Assembly: GCA_028875245.1 (NCBI GenBank)
Contig: JAPPEU010000048.1
Coordinates: 33,300-97,299 of the forward strand
Length of the DNA: 64,000 nt
Reading direction: 5' to 3'
Source of the DNA: Chloroflexota bacterium
GTDB lineage: Bacteria > Chloroflexota > Anaerolineae > Aggregatilineales > Phototrophicaceae
The position numbers and the translations under genes were made by a program. The notes beneath the pieces were generated by a model. The model was not told the origin of the DNA. It saw only the letters and a list, made by a program, of their open reading frames with translations, and did not search any database. This document shows positions 40,456-49,767 of this stretch, piece by piece. Position 1 is the stretch's first letter, and the number at the start of each line of letters is the position of its first letter.

Positions 40456-42111
40456 ATGGAAGATTTAAGCGGGCTGGTTGTCGCGGCGCGCAACGGCGAT
40501 AACGCCGCTTTTGAGGAAGTCCTGCGGCGCTTTCAGGATATGGCCGTCGGTTATGCCTACGCAACCTTGGGCGATTGGCAGGAAGCCGAAGACGCGGCGC
40601 AGGAAGCCTTCATCGCGGCTTGGGTCGGCTTGGTGAACCTGCGGGAGGCGGCCGCCTTCCCCGGCTGGTTCAGGCGCATCGTCTTTACCCAGGCGAGCCG
40701 GCGGCTGCGGGTCAAAACGCCGCTGTTGGTCTCGCTGGAGCAGGTGGGCGAGATTGCGCTGGAGGAGGCCGAGCAGAAGCGGGTGAAAGACGAAGTCGCG
40801 GCGGCCCTGGAAGCGTTGCCGGAGGGGCAGCGCGCCGTCGTACTGCTGCATTATATGAACGACTTCCGGCAGCGCGAGATCGCGGAATTTCTCGAAATTC
40901 CGTTGGGCACGGTCAAATCACGCCTGTATCACGCGCGGAAAACGATGAAGGAAAGGATGACAGTTTTGAGCGACTTGTCAACACAGCGTCCCTCGCGGGA
41001 CAGTCAATTTACCGAGGGCGTCATGCGTCTGTTTGATGCCGCCAAAGCGGGCGACAGCGCGGTCGTCAATTCTCTGCTGGGCCAGGACAGCCGTTTGGCC
41101 AACGCCAGCGGATTCGTTCGCACATCGCTCTGGGGCTCCGATGCCCTGGCGCTGCATGTGGCGGTGATGCACGGGCGCAAAGACATTGTCGATCTGCTGC
41201 TCGCGCATGGCGCCGATATCAACGCCCGCGATGAAAAGTACCTTTTCAACGCCCTGATTCACGCCATCGACCTGGCCGATTTCATGCCGGAATACGCCGC
41301 CTTGGGCATGGTTGACTTTTTGCTGGAGCGCGGCGCCGAGCTGGATGTCTGGGCTTGCGCCTGGCTGGGTGATATGGCGGGCGTCAAGGCGCGGCTGGAT
41401 GAGAAGCCGGCGCTGGTGAATGAAATCGGGCCGGGACCCAGCACGCTGCTGTCATTCTGCCGCGATGTCGAGACGATTCAGTTTTACCTGGAATATGGCG
41501 CTGACCCGCTGCGTGAATACGAGCGAGCGGGCAAATACGGGCGCAGTACGCCGCTGCGCGATATCGCCTATCGCCGCAACTACGAGGCGGCGCGGCATCT
41601 GCTGCGGCATCTGGGCTGGGCAGTGGATATCTTCTGGGCGGGGATCATGGGCGATGTGGCGCGGCTGCGAGAATTGATCGCCGCGGATGGCGGTCTTGTG
41701 TCCGCGGTTACGCCGTCCGATCACGTGTTGGGCGCCGGCTTGAGCCCGCTGCATCTGGCGGCGCAGGGCGGGCACATTGAGACGATGAAGGCGCTGCTCG
41801 GGCAAGGCGCCGATGTCAACGCCCGCGACGCCAATGGTTATACGCCGCTGCATTTTGCCATCTGCTTCGGGCCCAGAGCCTTTATGGATCCGCTGCCCCC
41901 CTTGAGCGAAACCGGGCAGGACATCGGCGTGTATCATTTGCTGACCGACGTGCCGCGTTTCCTGGTTGAGCGGGGCGCCGATTTGAGCGCGCGCGAAAGC
42001 GAGAACGGGCGGACGCCGCTGGAATTGGCGCGGTCGCAATTTGGAGACGAGACCGATCGCCGCGATGTGATCGCGCTGCTGGCGGCGGGCAAATCAACCC
42101 CATCTAAGTAA
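40456..42111 (+). CDS. ECF sigma factor fused to ankyrin repeats
   Basis: This 551-residue protein joins two modules. Residues 1-85 are sigma region 2 (GDWQEAEDAAQEAFIAAW, about 40-57, binds the core enzyme and melts the -10). Residues 118-166 are region 4 (LPEGQRAVVLLHYMNDFRQREIAEFLEIPLGTVKSRL). From about 190 onward come ankyrin repeats, such as ALHVAVMHGRKDIVDLLLAHGADINARD, SPLHLAAQGGHIETMKALLGQGADVNARD and TPLHFAI. There is no separate anti-sigma gene, so the ankyrin part may sense or restrain the sigma part. A strong GAGGAAGGAG site precedes the ATG. GAACCTTCC followed about 15 bases later by CGGCTC upstream might be an autoregulated ECF promoter, but that is weak. Confidence 0.9.
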   Translation: MEDLSGLVVAARNGDNAAFEEVLRRFQDMAVGYAYATLGDWQEAEDAAQEAFIAAWVGLVNLREAAAFPGWFRRIVFTQASRRLRVKTPLLVSLEQVGEIALEEAEQKRVKDEVAAALEALPEGQRAVVLLHYMNDFRQREIAEFLEIPLGTVKSRLYHARKTMKERMTVLSDLSTQRPSRDSQFTEGVMRLFDAAKAGDSAVVNSLLGQDSRLANASGFVRTSLWGSDALALHVAVMHGRKDIVDLLLAHGADINARDEKYLFNALIHAIDLADFMPEYAALGMVDFLLERGAELDVWACAWLGDMAGVKARLDEKPALVNEIGPGPSTLLSFCRDVETIQFYLEYGADPLREYERAGKYGRSTPLRDIAYRRNYEAARHLLRHLGWAVDIFWAGIMGDVARLRELIAADGGLVSAVTPSDHVLGAGLSPLHLAAQGGHIETMKALLGQGADVNARDANGYTPLHFAICFGPRAFMDPLPPLSETGQDIGVYHLLTDVPRFLVERGADLSARESENGRTPLELARSQFGDETDRRDVIALLAAGKSTPSK

Positions 42112-42150
42112 TTCCAAGCATGCAAGTGAAATCTTGCCACTTCGCCAATT

Positions 42151-42332
42151 GTAGGGGCGAGAGACGGTCAGTGTCTACGCGACCCTTGTCTCGCCCTACG
42201 AGCTCGCGCTATCGCATGGACGGGCGTTTCAGCGCCGCGCGTAGACACTGCGGGTCAAACGCCCCTACAGATTCCTTTTTGCGGGTTCATTATTTTGTGT
42301 GAGCCGAGTTGTCACGCGCGAGGGGACTGTAG
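42151..42332. repeat. Long dispersed repeat, copy 3 (about 180 bp)
   Basis: This fills most of the 288-base gap between the ECF fusion and the MFS gene, which holds no gene. It is the inverted counterpart of 2615-2784, nearly identical, plus an extra stretch (AGCGCCGCGCGTAGACACTG, 42231-42250) that is inverse to GTGTCTACGCGAC earlier in the repeat. It ends with GCGAGGGGACTGTAG. Confidence 0.85.
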
Positions 42333-42399
42333 TTAGATTTTGATGCCCCGCTTGCCCGGGGAGGATGGCGATGGACGTTGGGCTGGGGGCGCCATTGGC

Positions 42400-43683
42400 T
42401 CATAGCGCTGGCTTGAGCTTGCGCTTTGCTTTGCTTGCCAGGGCGTAGAGCCAGAAGAGCGCCGTGCCGATGAATCCGAACAGCGTGCCCAGCAGGAACA
42501 GATCGCGGAAACTGAAGGCGGTCAGCAGCAGGCCGCCGCCCAGCGCCATCATGGCGAAGCTTAAACCGGCCGCCGCTTCGCCAGTGCCCGCCATCAACGC
42601 TTGATGACGCCGGGGCACGAGGTCGAGGATATAGACGGTGAAGGCGGTAAAGCGGACGGCCATCATGCTGACCGCGCCGATGTAACCAAATGAGGCCGAC
42701 AGCCAATGCGCGGCCAGCGCCATCGGGATCAGGCAGAGGGTCGCCAGCATTGACGCGCCGATGACGACCCCGGCGTCCCCCCAGCGCTTGACCAAGGCCG
42801 GTGTCAGCAGCGCGGTCGGGACGCCGGTCAAACGTCCAATCGCGGCCATGGAGCCGATCAGCGCGGTCGATACAGCCAGATGCTGATCCATGTAAACATT
42901 GAAATAGACCATCGCCGTCGCCGAGCTTGAGACCTGGAACAGGCGGATCACGGTCATGATGACGATGAGCGTCAGGATTGAAGTCGCCCAGCCGCCGCGG
43001 GCGCCGTCGCGTCTATCCTTGCGCTCGTGGCGCGCCGGCGCGGCTTTCGGCGGCAGCGGAAGGATGCGCAGGGAGAGGGCGGCCGCCAGCGCCAGCACGA
43101 CGCTCGCCAGGGCAAAGGTGATGCGATAGGGGCTGGGGTCCTGCAGCGTCCAGTTATGCAGGCCGGCGATGACGCCGGGCAGCACCCCGCCGGCGAGGCT
43201 GCCGGCGAAACCGGCCAGGGACCAGTGCGCCGCCTTGAGCGCGAAGGCCTGATGCTTGTAGGCATCGTCCACCACGTTGATCAGATAAGGCGCGCCATTG
43301 ACGAAGAAAAAGGCGAAACCGCCAAACATCAGGGCGGGCGGCAGGGCCAGCCCCAGCTCGCGCCAGCCCGGCGGCAGCCACTCGGCCATAGGCAGCAGCA
43401 GCCCGCCCAACAGGCATAGAAGAGCGCCGAATTTCATCAGCGCCGTGGTGGACATGCGCGTGCCGAAGATCCCGGCCGGCAAGCTCGCCAAGCCAAATGT
43501 CAAAAGGCCGACCGCGTTCACCAGCCCGATGAAGTCGGTGCCATAATCCAGGCGCAGCAGATAGAGGTTGAGCAGCACGGAATAGAGCCCGTCGACGACG
43601 AAGGTCAAGCCGACGAGGACGGCGAAGAAGAGCCGCGCCTGCGGATTCATGGCGCGAAGCGGGCTGAGGATGCGTCCGAGCAT
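42400..43683 (-). CDS. Major facilitator superfamily (MFS) transporter
   Basis: This 427-residue protein has about twelve hydrophobic segments in two halves, the MFS layout. The loop between helices 2 and 3 reads GIFGTRMSTTALMKFGA, a degenerate form of the MFS motif A. A charged central loop (APARHERKDRRDGARGG, about residues 213-229) separates the halves. The substrate cannot be predicted; sugar or drug efflux are both possible. It starts 124 bases upstream of RidA's end on the same strand. Weak GCAGGGGCGGCCC repeat-like sequence occupies part of that gap (43766-43793). Confidence 0.87.
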   Translation of the reverse strand: MLGRILSPLRAMNPQARLFFAVLVGLTFVVDGLYSVLLNLYLLRLDYGTDFIGLVNAVGLLTFGLASLPAGIFGTRMSTTALMKFGALLCLLGGLLLPMAEWLPPGWRELGLALPPALMFGGFAFFFVNGAPYLINVVDDAYKHQAFALKAAHWSLAGFAGSLAGGVLPGVIAGLHNWTLQDPSPYRITFALASVVLALAAALSLRILPLPPKAAPARHERKDRRDGARGGWATSILTLIVIMTVIRLFQVSSSATAMVYFNVYMDQHLAVSTALIGSMAAIGRLTGVPTALLTPALVKRWGDAGVVIGASMLATLCLIPMALAAHWLSASFGYIGAVSMMAVRFTAFTVYILDLVPRRHQALMAGTGEAAAGLSFAMMALGGGLLLTAFSFRDLFLLGTLFGFIGTALFWLYALASKAKRKLKPAL

Positions 43684-43824
43684 GGGCGGGATCAGCCCCT
43701 CCCTAAATCCCGGTCCCGGGCATTGGCATGGAGGTCGACCGCTTCAGCAATCCCACTTGCCGGGTGCGCAGGGGCGGCCCGGCGGGTCGCCCGAATAAAT
43801 GTCAATTCAGCGCCTGCTTTGCGT

Positions 43825-44262
43825 CTAATCCACGATCTCGAATATCGCTTCGATTTCGACGGCGAATCCGTTGGGCAGGGAGGCGAATCCGAGGGCGCTG
43901 CGGGCGTGCAGCTCGCCATCGTAGAGATCCCAGAAAAGCTCCGACGCGCCATTGATGACCAGGTGCTGATCGGTGAATTCGGGCATGGAATTGACGGCGC
44001 CCAAGAGCTTGCGGAGGCGCAGCTTGTCGACCGAGCCCGTGATGGTGCAGGCGGCTTTGAGCAGATCGATGGCGCAGACGCGCGCGGCTCGCTTGCCGGC
44101 CTCTACGTCCAAGTCGCGGCCGAGCTTGCCCACGTAGCCGGTGGAGACGTGCCCGGAGACAAGGACTGTATTGCCGATGCGAGTCGCCGGCGCCAGTGTA
44201 GCCGAGGGACTGAAATCCTCGATATCAATGCCCATCGCCTTGACTTTTTCGTCGAGTGACAT
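43825..44262 (-). CDS. RidA/YjgF family protein
   Basis: This 145-residue protein matches the RidA/YjgF/YER057c family. True RidA proteins hydrolyse reactive enamine and imine intermediates and share an Arg near position 105 that binds the carboxylate. Here the corresponding motif is ARSALGFASLPNGFAVEIEAIFEI, in which the Arg is retained just before SALG, so deaminase activity is plausible. VLVSGHVSTG is the N-terminal strand pair typical of the fold. The longer N-terminus (MSLDEKVKAMGIDIEDF) places it in the YjgH/YoaB-like branch. A GGAGGTTGCAGC ribosome binding site precedes the ATG. Confidence 0.87.
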   Translation of the reverse strand: MSLDEKVKAMGIDIEDFSPSATLAPATRIGNTVLVSGHVSTGYVGKLGRDLDVEAGKRAARVCAIDLLKAACTITGSVDKLRLRKLLGAVNSMPEFTDQHLVINGASELFWDLYDGELHARSALGFASLPNGFAVEIEAIFEIVD

Positions 44263-44349
44263 GCTGCAACCTCCATGAGGGTGGATTTCGGAATTGTGAC
44301 AATGCGTGGATTATAGGCGCCTTGGGGGCTTACGCCATACCCAAAACGA

Positions 44350-44373
44350 AGGGGCGTTTTAGCGAAACGCCCC
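44350..44373 (-). terminator. Hairpin downstream of the secreted-protein gene
   Basis: GGGGCGTTT and AAACGCCCC form a perfect 9-bp stem with a short loop; on the minus strand it is followed by TTCGTTTTG. It is also a short member of the GGGGCG repeat family (CGCCCCTACAG follows on the plus strand), so it may work as a terminator made from a repeat. Confidence 0.45.
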
Positions 44374-44458
44374 TACAGATTTCATTTTCATTTGGCAAGC
44401 GGCCCTGACGGGCCCGGCCCCGGTTTCAGGCAATCAGCATTTGCCGCCAAAGTTGCGG

Positions 44459-47350
44459 TCAACTCGATGCGCTCGCGACCAGCACGACCGTTCCTGGTTT
44501 GTCTATGCCGCCGCAGGTCCAACCATCGCTGACATAGGTCTCGACCGTATGGACAGGCCGTTCAGGCGAAGCGGTATTGATAAAGACGATACCGCCCGGG
44601 TCCGCGAAGCAGACCTCCGTTCCCGCGGCGAAGTAGGCATCCTCCTGCTCGCAATGCGGCAGCAGCAGCAATTGACCGATGGACAGGATATCTGAAGCGA
44701 GATTGTTATGGCGCCTGAGGACTTCCACCGTCGTATCGTAGCGGATCGCCAGCCGATACAGATTCTCTCCGTTATGAATGTAGTGCGTACAGGTATGGTT
44801 CGTCCGCCACAAGCGCATGGCCAATCGCGCGCCTTGCAGCGCCGGGTGTTTGTCGAGCGAGATTGTGTCGACCTCCGCGCATTCCACATCATCGTTAGGC
44901 GTTCTCACGACGATGCGATCGCTCACCGGGCAGATATTGGGTTGCGGCCCAGGCGTGGGCTCAGGCGTCGCCGGTGGCGGGGAGGCGGGCGGCTCGTCTT
45001 CGGGTTCTTCTTCATCCTCCTCCTCGGGCGGCGCCGGCGGTGGATCGGGCGCCCGCGGGAATTCGTATGCGCCGATGTCGCAATTGCCGTATTGCGGGCG
45101 GGCGGTATCGGGTTGATCGTCAAGCAAACAGTAGATCGGGTCGGCGGCGTCAATTGCCGGGCTTCCCGCTAGCAGCGGGTGGTGGGGCGGGTCTCCGACG
45201 AGCCCACTGCTAATCCCGGCATCGGGGGGATCAATGCCGCTCTGCGCCTCGGCTTCAAAGACTTGCTGCGCCTGCGCCTCAGCGTCATCGGCCGGCGCCG
45301 CTTGACTTTCCGCTAGTATAGGCGCGCAGGATCCATCCTTGATGAAGTTGCCGGTGAACTCGGTGATGATGTCTGGATTTGGACCGCTGTGGCAATCGCC
45401 GCCGCTAGCGCTGTCGGTGATCAGCGTATTTCGAATCTTGAAGGAGCCCGTCCAGCCGATTATGGCGATGCCGCCGCCTTGTTCAGCGGCCGAATTGTAT
45501 GCCCAGGTTGTATGCGTAATCGTAACATCGGAGCTGAAAGAGCTTAAGCCGCCGCCCTCTCTGGCGCTGTTGCCGCTGAATGTGCTGTTGTCGATGATAA
45601 GGGTCGTTTCACTGCTTTCGATGGCGCCGCCTTCATCGGCTGAGTTTCCGACAAAGGAGCTTTTCGTAATGGTCACCACGCCGCCCGCGGTTTTCAAGGC
45701 GCCGCCGTCTTCGGTCGTTCTGTTGTTTTTGAAGGTGACGCCCGATATGTTAAGCGCGTTCAAGCCGGTGGAACTGATGAAGTAGATGCCGCCCCCGTGG
45801 CTCTTTATGGTCGAGTTTCCACTGATCTCGGTGTCGACGATCTCTATGTCGCTGTCGATTACATAGATGCCGCCGCCGTTATTGTTGGCTTGGCTGTCCT
45901 TTATGGCGCTGTCGCTCATGGTTAATGAACCGCTGTTGACGTATATCGCGCCGCCTACGGTCGAAGACATCCCATTGCTTATGGTCAAGTCACGTATATC
46001 AAGCGAGCCGCCGCTGACCATAAGAACCAGGTATTCGTCCCCCCCGGAAATGGTGCGGCCGCCGCCGTCGATTCGAATTCGGCTCGCTAGCGGCGGCAAG
46101 GGCGCTGTCAGAGTGGTGTTTCGCGTCAGCCGGATGATGTCGTCCCCAGTAAGGGGTGGCGTAGCCGTGTCATCCGGTGCGGCGCCAGTCTCGCAATCGT
46201 CGTTGCCATCGCGGTCGCCGCTTTCTTCGACCTGAGCGACAGCATTGGCGGAGCGGATGGCGTTGGCCAGGCTGCAGTTATCATCGACTGTGATGACGCA
46301 AGGAAGCGAGACCGTCGTTTCAACAGCCGGGAGCAGCTTCCCGCCCGATAGCAGACTCACCTCAACCCGAATGCTTTGGCCGCATTGGCCATCGGCGATA
46401 TCCCAAGACGCTTCCGGGTCGGCTGTTTCTTGAGAATTCTGCGTTTCAAAATGGGCGATCCAATAGGCGGTGTCGATGGTTTGGTCGCCGGCGCTCGCCT
46501 GGCAGCTCAACTTATGCTGGCCGCTTTCGATCACGGTATCGCAGCTGATCGATTCAGCGTCAGCATCGGCTAGCGGCGGGCAGTCCAGCGTAACCGTCGT
46601 TTCAGCCGTATCAAGCGTCCTTTCGCCAGCCACCGCGTCCACTTCGATGCTTGTGCTCTGGCCGCAGTATTCATCGGCGATCACCCAGGACGCCACCGGC
46701 CCGGCGGTAGTTTGCCTGAAATCAGGCTCGTAGCTGGGGACCCAGGTGGCGGATGTGATGCTTAGGTCGCCGGCGGTCACCCGGCAGCGCAAAATGTGCT
46801 GGATGATGCCTGTGAAGTTTTCACAGCTCACCGCTACCGTGACCGGCAGAACATTCGGAAAGTCGACTGTCACGGTACTTGAGACATCGCTGCGATCGGC
46901 GCCGCGGATGGTTTTGACGCCATAGATATACTGTTCACCGAGGGTTGTGGCGCTGGTATCGGTGTAGCTGGTGTTGCTGTCGCCGGTGTCGTCCACCAAG
47001 GTCGTCAGCGTGGTTTCGGATTGCGCGGGACGCCGGCGCAAGATTTCATAGCCATCGACCGTGCCTTCTGGCGCCGTCCATGTGATGGTGACGCCCTCGG
47101 CGCTGACGCTCGCCGACAAGCCGGTAGGGGCTGCCGGCGCTGGCGGGTCCTGCGCCAGGGCTGGGCTCTGCGCGGCGGCGAGAAGGAAGAGGCAAGGCAG
47201 CGCGAGAACCAGAAGCGGGAACCTGCCCGGCAGACGCCCGCTCTCCCCGCGTTTCCCCCCGATGCGGCGAACCGCTTTATCGCCGAGGGCGGCGCGCGCC
47301 GCGAAACGTTGAAAAATCTTGAGCGATGAAAGTCGCATGGCTTTCTCCAT
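44459..47350 (-). CDS. Large secreted protein with FN3, parallel beta-helix and LysM domains
   Basis: From the preferred ATG this is a 963-residue secreted protein. A signal anchor lies at about 43-67 (LLVLALPCLFLLAAAQSPALAQ). A fibronectin III domain follows (70-165), then two similar Cys-containing domains (about 175-257 and 270-351), each with an ASWxIADxxCGQSxxxEV repeat. CSLANAIRSANA marks the start of a right-handed beta-helix (about 435-660) built from GGAIYV, GGGIYV and GGGIYF repeats, as in polymorphic outer-membrane proteins. An acidic Pro-rich linker (PAPPEEEDEEEPEDEPP, about 772-788) leads to a LysM domain (IHNGENLYRLAIRYDTTVEVL, near 860). The LysM would anchor it to glycan. An AGGAG at 11 bases supports the ATG, but a start up to 49 residues earlier is possible. 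Confidence 0.83.
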   Translation of the reverse strand: MEKAMRLSSLKIFQRFAARAALGDKAVRRIGGKRGESGRLPGRFPLLVLALPCLFLLAAAQSPALAQDPPAPAAPTGLSASVSAEGVTITWTAPEGTVDGYEILRRRPAQSETTLTTLVDDTGDSNTSYTDTSATTLGEQYIYGVKTIRGADRSDVSSTVTVDFPNVLPVTVAVSCENFTGIIQHILRCRVTAGDLSITSATWVPSYEPDFRQTTAGPVASWVIADEYCGQSTSIEVDAVAGERTLDTAETTVTLDCPPLADADAESISCDTVIESGQHKLSCQASAGDQTIDTAYWIAHFETQNSQETADPEASWDIADGQCGQSIRVEVSLLSGGKLLPAVETTVSLPCVITVDDNCSLANAIRSANAVAQVEESGDRDGNDDCETGAAPDDTATPPLTGDDIIRLTRNTTLTAPLPPLASRIRIDGGGRTISGGDEYLVLMVSGGSLDIRDLTISNGMSSTVGGAIYVNSGSLTMSDSAIKDSQANNNGGGIYVIDSDIEIVDTEISGNSTIKSHGGGIYFISSTGLNALNISGVTFKNNRTTEDGGALKTAGGVVTITKSSFVGNSADEGGAIESSETTLIIDNSTFSGNSAREGGGLSSFSSDVTITHTTWAYNSAAEQGGGIAIIGWTGSFKIRNTLITDSASGGDCHSGPNPDIITEFTGNFIKDGSCAPILAESQAAPADDAEAQAQQVFEAEAQSGIDPPDAGISSGLVGDPPHHPLLAGSPAIDAADPIYCLLDDQPDTARPQYGNCDIGAYEFPRAPDPPPAPPEEEDEEEPEDEPPASPPPATPEPTPGPQPNICPVSDRIVVRTPNDDVECAEVDTISLDKHPALQGARLAMRLWRTNHTCTHYIHNGENLYRLAIRYDTTVEVLRRHNNLASDILSIGQLLLLPHCEQEDAYFAAGTEVCFADPGGIVFINTASPERPVHTVETYVSDGWTCGGIDKPGTVVLVASASS

Positions 47351-47765
47351 TCTTTGTAAAGCTCCTATCGTTCGCCCTGCCAGCGCCTGCGTCGGCTCCT
47401 TAAGCAGATCCGCCTTTTGACGAATCTCCGTTTGAGGCGCTTGAGCGTTCATAAGATCTTGCCCCATTAACTCAAAAGCCGGCTGGCATGCCCGCATGCG
47501 CCGACGCTGCCCGGCCGCCCAACTTTGCCTGATGAAAGGTATAGAATTTCAAAGCCACTGTATCATTGATTCTGCAGACGCGCACAACCGTCAGCGCTTG
47601 TTTCTTGCAGTATCGCCGAATTTGAGCCAGAAGCGCGATTTTTGGCTCGCTGTCAGACACAGCCGGCAGGTCAATCGGCGGTCTTTTCGACGAATTATCT
47701 TGGAGACTCCAGTTTTCGCGGGTGCGCGTCTTGCGCGCCAGGTCGCGTCTTGCGCGGGGTCGCCG
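47351..47765. other. Intergenic region between the secreted-protein and permease genes
   Basis: This 415-base stretch has no clear gene. The frame of the secreted protein continues open upstream to 47497, so part of it could be N-terminal coding sequence. A direct repeat (GCGCGTCTTGCGCGCCAGGTCGCGTCTTGCGCG, 47724-47756 with the unit GCGTCTTGCGCG twice) lies close to the end of the permease gene. No promoter was recognised. Confidence 0.5.
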
Positions 47766-48776
47766 TCAGCCGCCGGGCTGGCGCAGCCGCGGGTCAATGA
47801 TGTGGTAGAGCAGGTCCACCAACATATTCATGAGCACATAAGCCAGGGCGACGAAAATGATCCCGCCCTGCACCACGGAATAGTCGCGTTCAAGAATGCC
47901 ATCAAGCAGCCAGGTGCCCATGCCCGGATAGGAAAAAACGCGCTCGGTGATGACAGCGCCGCCGAGGATCGCGCCGAACTGCAAACCCTGCAAGGTGATG
48001 ATTGGCAGCATGGCGTTGCGCATGGCATGCTGCCAGATGACGCGGCGCTCATGCAGGCCTTTGGCGCGCGCGGTGCGAATGAAGTCCGAGCTCATAACCT
48101 CCAGCATGGCCGAGCGCGTCAGGCGAGCGACGAAGCCGGCCGATGTCAAGCCGATGGTCACGCCGGGCAAAACAAGGTGGCGCAAAAAGCTGCTGAAGGC
48201 TTCCCAATTGCCGGTCGCAATCAGATCGTAAAACATGAAATTGGTGATGACATCGTAATCGACGCCGGCGCCGATGCGCCCGCTCGTCGGCGTCCAGCGC
48301 AAGTTGACCGAGAAGAGAATGATCAACATGATGCCGACCCAGAAGAGCGGCAGCGACAGCCCCAGGATAGAAGCCGTTCGGACGCTGTATTCAATGGCGC
48401 GGCTGCGGATCGCCACCGAGGCGACGCCGGACAAGACGCCGATGCCCGTGCTGATGATTAGCGACACGATGGCCAGCTCAATGGTCGGCGGCATGCGTTC
48501 AAAGATCATGCGCCGAATGGGTACGCCGCTGCTCATCGCCAGGCCGAGGTCGCCGCGAACCAGCTTCGAGAGAAAGTTCAGGTACTGCTCGCTGATGGGG
48601 CGGTTTAGGCCCCATACCGCTTCGACCTGCGCCAGCTGGCTTTTATCCATCACCTGATTCTGCACCGTTTGAATGGGATTGCCCGGCACGATGCGCAGGG
48701 CGAGAAATGTGAGGCTGCTCACGGCCCACAAGACGATTGGCAGCCAGATGAGCCGTTTGAGAAGGTAAGCGAACAT
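47766..48776 (-). CDS. Peptide/nickel-type ABC transporter permease, DppB-like
   Basis: This 336-residue permease matches DppB/OppB. The first helix (LLKRLIWLPIVLWAVSSLTFLALRIVPGNPI) has the conserved PGNP, and GLNRPISEQYLNFLSKLVRGDLGLAMSSGVPI is the typical segment after it. The cytoplasmic loop for the ATPase is at FIRTARAKGLHERRVIWQHAMRNAMLPIIT. The true ATG is at 48774-48776, one base after the stop of the DppC-like gene; the frame extends further but is not used. It forms the channel with the DppC-like permease. The two ATPase genes that usually follow are absent. Confidence 0.93.
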   Translation of the reverse strand: MFAYLLKRLIWLPIVLWAVSSLTFLALRIVPGNPIQTVQNQVMDKSQLAQVEAVWGLNRPISEQYLNFLSKLVRGDLGLAMSSGVPIRRMIFERMPPTIELAIVSLIISTGIGVLSGVASVAIRSRAIEYSVRTASILGLSLPLFWVGIMLIILFSVNLRWTPTSGRIGAGVDYDVITNFMFYDLIATGNWEAFSSFLRHLVLPGVTIGLTSAGFVARLTRSAMLEVMSSDFIRTARAKGLHERRVIWQHAMRNAMLPIITLQGLQFGAILGGAVITERVFSYPGMGTWLLDGILERDYSVVQGGIIFVALAYVLMNMLVDLLYHIIDPRLRQPGG

Positions 48777-48777
48777 G

Positions 48778-49638
48778 TCAGACGCCTTGGCGGCGCAGTT
48801 TGGGATCGAGGTGATCGCGCAGGCCGTCGCCCATGTAATTGACGCTGAGCACGGTGATGGTGATGACCAGCCCGGGGAAAAGCGGCACATGGGGCGCGTC
48901 AAAGATCAGCCGCTGCCCCTCGGCGACCATCATGCCCCAATCGGGCCTGCCCGGCTCGACGCCCAGCCCGATGAAATTCAAGGCGGACGCGGTGCCAATC
49001 GCCACGGCCAGCATCGCCGACGCTTGCACGATGATGGGCGGCATCATATTGGGCAGGATGTGTTTCCAGACGATGTGCCGGTCTGACGCGCCCAGGGAAC
49101 ACGCCGCCAGGACATATTCTTCAAAGACCAGCGTGATCACGATTGATCGCGCCAGCCGCGCGAACACGGGCACCATGGCGAAGCCGATGGCGACCGTCAC
49201 ATTGAGCAAGCCCACGCCGAGGGTGGCTACGATGAGGATCGCCAGCAGGATGGAGGGAAAGCTCAGCATCACATCCATCAGCCGCATGAGCGAAGTATCA
49301 AGCCAGCCGCGGAGATAGCCGCCGGCGATGCCGATTGCCGTGCCGATGGCCAAGGCGCACAAGACGGCGCTGAAACTGGCGCTGAGAATCGGGCGTCCGC
49401 CGTGAATCACGCGGGAGAAGACATCGCGCCCCAATTGATCGGTCCCGAAGGCGTTTTCGACCGAAGGCCCGGCAAAGCGGTTCTTGATGTCCCGCGCCAT
49501 CGGATCATAAGGCGCCACAGCGGGCGCGAGGAGGGTGATAAACAGAATGAAGCCGAAGACGGCGCTGCCCACGAGGGCAATATCGTAGCGGCGCCAGAAA
49601 GCGGCGAACCGCGCTGATGTCGTTTTCTCAGCCTGCAT
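48778..49638 (-). CDS. Peptide/nickel-type ABC transporter permease, DppC-like
   Basis: This 286-residue permease matches DppC/OppC. After an N-terminal helix, the segment YDPMARDIKNRFAGPSVENAFGTDQLGRDVFSRVIHGGR is the classical DppC motif with GTDQLGRD. The coupling loop is YVLAACSLGASDRHIVWKHILPN, and the C-terminus GDGLRDHLDPKLRRQG is typical. It is transcribed between the binding-protein gene and the DppB-like gene, giving the unusual order binding protein, C, B. A stem-loop separates it from the binding-protein gene. Confidence 0.93.
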   Translation of the reverse strand: MQAEKTTSARFAAFWRRYDIALVGSAVFGFILFITLLAPAVAPYDPMARDIKNRFAGPSVENAFGTDQLGRDVFSRVIHGGRPILSASFSAVLCALAIGTAIGIAGGYLRGWLDTSLMRLMDVMLSFPSILLAILIVATLGVGLLNVTVAIGFAMVPVFARLARSIVITLVFEEYVLAACSLGASDRHIVWKHILPNMMPPIIVQASAMLAVAIGTASALNFIGLGVEPGRPDWGMMVAEGQRLIFDAPHVPLFPGLVITITVLSVNYMGDGLRDHLDPKLRRQGV

Positions 49639-49711
49639 ACGCGACCAAACCTGCGCTTGGGGCGCGATCTCGACGTTGATTTAGTTTAGTGTTATGCGGC
49701 CGCAAAAGGCA

Positions 49712-49748
49712 AATATGGCCTCATCCTCCAAGAGGACCAAGCCATATT
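49712..49748 (-). terminator. Stem-loop between binding-protein and permease genes
   Basis: AATATGGC (49712-49719) pairs with GCCATATT (49741-49748), and an inner TCCTC/GAGGA pair extends the fold. On the minus strand TTGCCTTTTG follows. It can slow transcription or protect the 3' end of the binding-protein message, as the hairpin at 9123 does in the sugar operon. Confidence 0.55.
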
Positions 49749-49767
49749 CGCCGTATTTGTTGAAGCG

